DNA from: an uncultured Moraxellaceae bacterium
GTDB taxonomy: Bacteria; Pseudomonadota; Gammaproteobacteria; Pseudomonadales; Moraxellaceae
Length of the DNA stretch: 17,946 nt
Reading direction: 5' to 3'
NCBI GenBank assembly: GCA_937952925.1
Contig: CALFYA010000269.1
Coordinates: 1 to 17,946 of the forward strand
Shown: positions 14,972 through 17,946 of the stretch, in pieces
Position numbering within the stretch: position 1 is the first letter of the stretch
Layout of the letters: the number at the start of each line of letters is the position of its first letter
Made by a program: the position numbers and the translations under genes
The notes under the pieces: generated by a model
The model's database searches: none
The model's input: the letters and a program-made list of their open reading frames with translations, nothing else
Told to the model about the DNA's origin: nothing

Positions 14972-15520
14972 ATGTATCAACAGGTGAATCTGGATGAGAT
15001 GATGGCAGACAACGCTGCTGGCTCTCATAAGCAGACCTTAAGCTCATGGACGGGGAATATCAGCGAAGAGGAGTTTGCTGATCATGAGCAGGTGTTGCAA
15101 CGCCTGTGCGACAGTTTTAATGCCTCGCCGTTTGTGCAGCATATTGGCATGCAAATGCAAGTGGTACATGGGCAAATCCAAGGCTATATCGAGATGCGCC
15201 CCGAACTGATTGGCAATACCGACTTTCGGATTTTGCATGGGGGCGGTACGGCAGCCTTCCTCGACAGTATTGGCGGGATTGTGGCGATGGGTGAAATTTA
15301 TCGCCGCAAAGAAGGGCTGATCGAAGAGCAGCGCAAAAAAGCCGCACGTCTTGCCACCCTCGATATGCGCATCGACTATCTCTCACCGGGCAGAGGCGAT
15401 TATTTTATTGCCTCCGCCGAAGCGGTGCGAATGGGGCGCAAGGGCTGTACCGTGCGGATGGCACTACACAACAATGAAGGCAAAATGATTGCCATTGGTA
15501 CGGCGGTCTATGCCTACTAA
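14972..15520 (+). CDS. YigI-like hotdog-fold thioesterase
   Basis: A 182-residue protein of the PaaI/YigI acyl-CoA thioesterase group. The hotdog core has the motif RILHGGGTAAFLDSIGG (about residues 87-103), whose HGG precedes the central helix, and later ATLDMRIDYLSPGRGDYF and a final strand MIAIGTAVYAY. The insertion RRKEGLIEEQRKKAARL before the second half is characteristic of YigI. An N-terminal extension of about 40 residues, rich in polar residues, precedes the core and is longer than in E. coli YigI. The substrate is unknown; medium- and long-chain acyl-CoA activity is reported for the E. coli relative. Its 3' end overlaps the next gene by 11 bases, which suggests co-translation. Confidence 0.85.
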   Translation: MYQQVNLDEMMADNAAGSHKQTLSSWTGNISEEEFADHEQVLQRLCDSFNASPFVQHIGMQMQVVHGQIQGYIEMRPELIGNTDFRILHGGGTAAFLDSIGGIVAMGEIYRRKEGLIEEQRKKAARLATLDMRIDYLSPGRGDYFIASAEAVRMGRKGCTVRMALHNNEGKMIAIGTAVYAY

Positions 15521-15791
15521 GCTTGAATGTCGCTTGGGCTGCGGCGCGTGCTGTATCGCGCCGAGCATCACGAGTCCGATACCAGATATGCCCAACGGCA
15601 AACCCGCAGGGGTACGCTGTGTGCAGCTCGACGACAACAATCTGTGTCGCCTGTTTGGGCGATTGGAAAGACCTATATTTTGTGGGTCTTTGCAGCCAGC
15701 AGAGGAGATGTGTGGGTCATCGGCTGCTGATGCAATGATCTATTTAATTGATTTGGAAAAATTAACAGCACCAACCGCTAAAGATGTATAA
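15510..15791 (+). CDS. YkgJ-family cysteine cluster protein (YeiW/UPF0153 type)
   Basis: A small 93-residue protein with eight cysteines at positions 7, 11, 14, 15, 37, 46, 58 and 68. The pattern ECRLGCGACCIAPSITSP, then MPNGKPAGVRC, then LCRLFG, then PIFCGSL and EMCG, matches the YeiW/UPF0153 family. This family is thought to bind zinc or an iron-sulfur centre, but its role is unknown. The start is the ATG at 15510, inside the end of the thioesterase gene. A longer in-frame start at 15489 is possible but would lie deeper in that gene. Close coupling to the thioesterase suggests a common transcript; whether the products act together is not known. Confidence 0.88.
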   Translation: MPTKLECRLGCGACCIAPSITSPIPDMPNGKPAGVRCVQLDDNNLCRLFGRLERPIFCGSLQPAEEMCGSSAADAMIYLIDLEKLTAPTAKDV

Positions 15792-15921
15792 GAAACACTC
15801 ATAAAACGGATAGAAAGTCAATCCCCCATCAGGGGCAAGCCAGCGATCACAATCCTTGTTAGTGTCAAACCTGTTTGCAGCATTGATGCGTGCAAAACAG
15901 CACATAACAAGGAGTATGATC

Positions 15922-16911
15922 ATGATGTTTATTCGCCAAACCCTCAGCAGCCTAATGATTGCCAGTCTGTGTGTGGGCTTAGTCGCATGTGGTGACGATA
16001 ACGACGATAATGGTGGTTCAAACAATCCACCAGCCACTCAAACCGAAACGATTAAGGGGGTTGCTGCAACCGGTAATCCGTTTGTCGGCAAAATCAAGGT
16101 GGTCAATGCCAGCGGCGTTGAATCGAGTGAAGTGACCATTGCCGCAGATGGGACATACACCGTGACCGTGCCCAAAGGTGCGCCGTATATGATCAAAGCC
16201 TACAATGATCAACAAACCCTATATTCCTACGCACCCAAAATTATTGCCAATATCCCTGTCAATATTACCCAACTGACCACAGCCGCTTTGTTTGATGCCC
16301 ATGATCAATTGAATTTGGCTAGCTTGTATGAAGGGTGGGAAAAAACAGCAGACCGTCCAACCGAAGCCGAAGTGATTCAATCGGCCAAAGAAGTGATTGC
16401 CAACCTCAAAACGACCATGATTGCAAATGGATTGACGGCAACTGAAGTCAACAGCCTTAATGTGTTTAACTACAAATTCACGCCCACCACAGACAACAAG
16501 TTTGATAATTTGTTGGATGATGTACAAATGAGCTACACCTGTAATGTGACCTCATGTAATGTCAGCTATACCGTCAACGACAAGACTTTTGCATGGAATT
16601 ACAGCATTGGCGTGGATGGTATTACCATCAACTTCGATGGCAGTGGTGTGGTGATTCCAGATGGCAACTATAATCTGAAAGTCACCACTACCGTGGCAGG
16701 AATTGCAACGGCCGTGAATATCGCCAATGTGCCCAAACCTGAAAGCCAAGCAGATTTTTGTGCAGCACAAGATGTTGTGAACCAGCTACCACAAGGCTTT
16801 ACCATCAACAGCTGTTCATACAACGGCAGCACCGGCACGATCAATGCCACAGTCTCCGCCAATGGTTTTAGCATCAGTTATTCAATCAAATATGAATATA
16901 CCGCTGCCTAG
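15922..16911 (+). CDS. Uncharacterised lipoprotein with carboxypeptidase-regulatory-like domain
   Basis: A 329-residue predicted lipoprotein. The signal peptide ends with the lipobox GLVAC (Cys23). Asp and Asn at the next positions of the mature protein (GDDNDDNGGSNN) form a flexible, acidic linker. Residues from about 43 to 90 (GVAATGNPFVGKIKVVNASG, then an AADGTYTVTVPKGAPYMIKA-type segment) look like a carboxypeptidase-regulatory or Ig-like beta sandwich, followed by NITQLTTAALFDA, a segment common in similar surface lipoproteins. A helical middle part follows. The C-terminal 130 residues are beta-rich with four cysteines (TCNVTSCNV, DFCAAQ, NSCSY) and may contain two related copies. AAGGAG at 15909-15914 lies seven bases before ATG 15922, which decides the start over ATGs at 15916 and 15856. 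No function can be assigned. Confidence 0.7.
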   Translation: MMFIRQTLSSLMIASLCVGLVACGDDNDDNGGSNNPPATQTETIKGVAATGNPFVGKIKVVNASGVESSEVTIAADGTYTVTVPKGAPYMIKAYNDQQTLYSYAPKIIANIPVNITQLTTAALFDAHDQLNLASLYEGWEKTADRPTEAEVIQSAKEVIANLKTTMIANGLTATEVNSLNVFNYKFTPTTDNKFDNLLDDVQMSYTCNVTSCNVSYTVNDKTFAWNYSIGVDGITINFDGSGVVIPDGNYNLKVTTTVAGIATAVNIANVPKPESQADFCAAQDVVNQLPQGFTINSCSYNGSTGTINATVSANGFSISYSIKYEYTAA

Positions 16912-16929
16912 ACCACATCATGGTGAACC

Positions 16930-16959
16930 ACAAAAACGCCCACGATTGGGCGTTTTTGT
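16930..16959. terminator. Bidirectional terminator between the lipoprotein and glpK
   Basis: ACAAAAACGCCCA (16930-16942) and TGGGCGTTTTTGT (16947-16959) form a 13-base perfect stem with a 4-base loop and T tracts on both strands. It lies 18 bases after the lipoprotein stop and 10 bases after the glpK stop, serving both convergent genes. Confidence 0.92.
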
Positions 16960-16969
16960 TAGATTGGAT

Positions 16970-17946
16970 TTAACCCCGCGCACGGGCAACCGCCGTTTTC
17001 CAACGTGCCAAATGCGCCTCGCGCTCATCGTTTGACATGGTGGGTTCAAAGGCGCGTTCAAGCTGCCAAATCTGCGACAACTCCGACTTAGATTGATACA
17101 CCCCTGCGGTCAGACCGGCCATTAGGGCAGCGCCTAGTGCTGTGGTTTCACGCACCACTGGACGTAGCACTGGTACACCGAGCAGATCGGCCTGAAACTG
17201 CATCAGCATATCGTTGCCACTCGCGCCACCATCCACACGTAGCTCAGTCAACGGCACAGGCGCGTCTTGTTGCATCGCCACCAACACATCCGACACCTGA
17301 AAGGCAATTGCCTCAAGTGCTGCGCGGGCAATGTGCGCACGATTCGTCCCACGGGTCATGCCGGTCAGCATACCTCGCGCATCCGGATCCCAGTAGGGCG
17401 CACCCAAACCAGTAAAGGCGGGCACCAGCACCACGCCATCACTAGAGTCCACCTCGCAGGCCAAGCGCTCCACATCATTGCTATGCTGGATAATTCCTAA
17501 ACCATCGCGCAACCATTGCACAATCGCGCCAGCCATAAACACGCTGCCTTCAATCGCGTATTTGATCGGTAAGCCTTGAGTTTGCCATGCAATGGTGCTG
17601 AGCAATTGATGCTGGCTGTAGTGGAGTTCACTGCCAGTATTCATCAGCATAAAACACCCCGTACCATAGGTGTTTTTCGCCATACCGGCATGATGGCAGC
17701 CTTGCCCAAACAGTGCCGCTTGTTGATCACCCATCGCCGCACTCAAGGGAATACGTCGACCGAGCAAGCCATCGGCGGTTTCACCCAGCAAACTGCCCGA
17801 CGGTACCACTTCTGGCAGCAAGCTTTTGGGAATATCAAACAGTGCGAGCAGTTCATCATCCCATTGACCGGTTTGGATGTTGAGCAGCAGCGTGCGCGAC
17901 GCATTACTGATATCAATCACATGGCGCTCACCACGGGTCAAATTCC
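16970..17946 (-). CDS. glpK: Glycerol kinase GlpK, C-terminal part (5' end beyond window)
   Basis: About 325 residues of glycerol kinase, which phosphorylates glycerol to glycerol 3-phosphate with ATP. The reading frame stays open to the window edge (an Asn codon precedes LTRGERHV), so the visible TTG is not the start. Family motifs are SNASRTLLLNIQT, GDQQAALFGQG, KNTYGTGCFMLMNTGS, the segment VPAFTGLGAPYWDPDARG, LRVDGGASGNDMLMQFQAD and ETTALGAALMAGL. The region corresponding to the E. coli fructose-1,6-bisphosphate loop (GGKGGTR) reads DGLLGRR here and is one residue shorter. The C-terminus lacks the usual E. coli IIA-glucose contact segment. Allosteric control may therefore differ. Upstream partners such as glpF or glpD are outside the window. 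Confidence 0.95.
   Translation of the reverse strand, partial: NLTRGERHVIDISNASRTLLLNIQTGQWDDELLALFDIPKSLLPEVVPSGSLLGETADGLLGRRIPLSAAMGDQQAALFGQGCHHAGMAKNTYGTGCFMLMNTGSELHYSQHQLLSTIAWQTQGLPIKYAIEGSVFMAGAIVQWLRDGLGIIQHSNDVERLACEVDSSDGVVLVPAFTGLGAPYWDPDARGMLTGMTRGTNRAHIARAALEAIAFQVSDVLVAMQQDAPVPLTELRVDGGASGNDMLMQFQADLLGVPVLRPVVRETTALGAALMAGLTAGVYQSKSELSQIWQLERAFEPTMSNDEREAHLARWKTAVARARG

Noticed and set aside
1..17946. Mobile element, prophage, CRISPR array or defence system
   Set aside because: No transposase, integrase, direct-repeat array or known defence gene is visible. All sizeable frames are accounted for by conserved core genes.

Overview
This window is a chromosomal stretch from a gammaproteobacterium. 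The gene set (bamE and fur back to back, pilT-pilU beside yggS, a magnesium-type hemB, a nasT-nrtABD cluster) and a moderate base composition resemble the Moraxellaceae (Acinetobacter relatives). That placement is an inference from gene content and protein similarity judged by eye. I see no tRNA, rRNA, CRISPR array, transposase or phage gene.

Layout. Positions 24-1076 hold two periplasmic cytochromes c (a c5-like monoheme and a c4-like diheme protein) closed by a strong terminator. Positions 1163-2556 hold a multi-pass membrane protein that looks like a degenerate sodium:neurotransmitter-symporter relative, translationally coupled to rnfH. bamE (minus) and fur (plus) follow, divergently transcribed. 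Positions 3569-7463 form a nitrate-uptake module on the minus strand: an ANTAR antiterminator protein (NasT), then nrtA, nrtB and nrtD with a terminator at the end. pilU and pilT (type IV pilus retraction ATPases) are next on the minus strand, divergent from yggS (PLP homeostasis). dsbD (plus) runs tail to tail into thiO (minus) with a 50-base coding overlap. hemB is minus, divergent from a YigI-like thioesterase that overlaps a small cysteine-cluster protein (YeiW/UPF0153 type). An orphan lipoprotein and the C-terminal part of glpK (minus, cut by the window edge) end the window.

The most informative non-coding region is the 249 bases between nasT and nrtA. Read on the minus strand it holds, in order, an NtrC-like palindrome, an AT-rich stretch, a -24/-12 sigma-54 promoter with exact GG-N10-GC spacing, and a leader RNA. 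The leader has two hairpins with hexanucleotide loops (AAUGGU and AAUGGC, both with A1 and G4) and an intrinsic terminator whose 5' arm overlaps the second hairpin. This is the architecture expected for ANTAR-protein antitermination, so the adjacent NasT probably controls read-through into nrtABD. The picture is a two-layer switch: nitrogen limitation acts through NtrC and sigma-54, and nitrate or nitrite acts through NasT. No NasS sensor gene is visible next to nasT, and the two ANTAR hairpins are separated by an unusually long spacer with its own hairpin.

The other genes are mostly housekeeping. Their points of interest are tight overlaps, an intercistronic hairpin in the nrt operon, a degenerate transporter, and an uncharacterised lipoprotein with a possible internal repeat.
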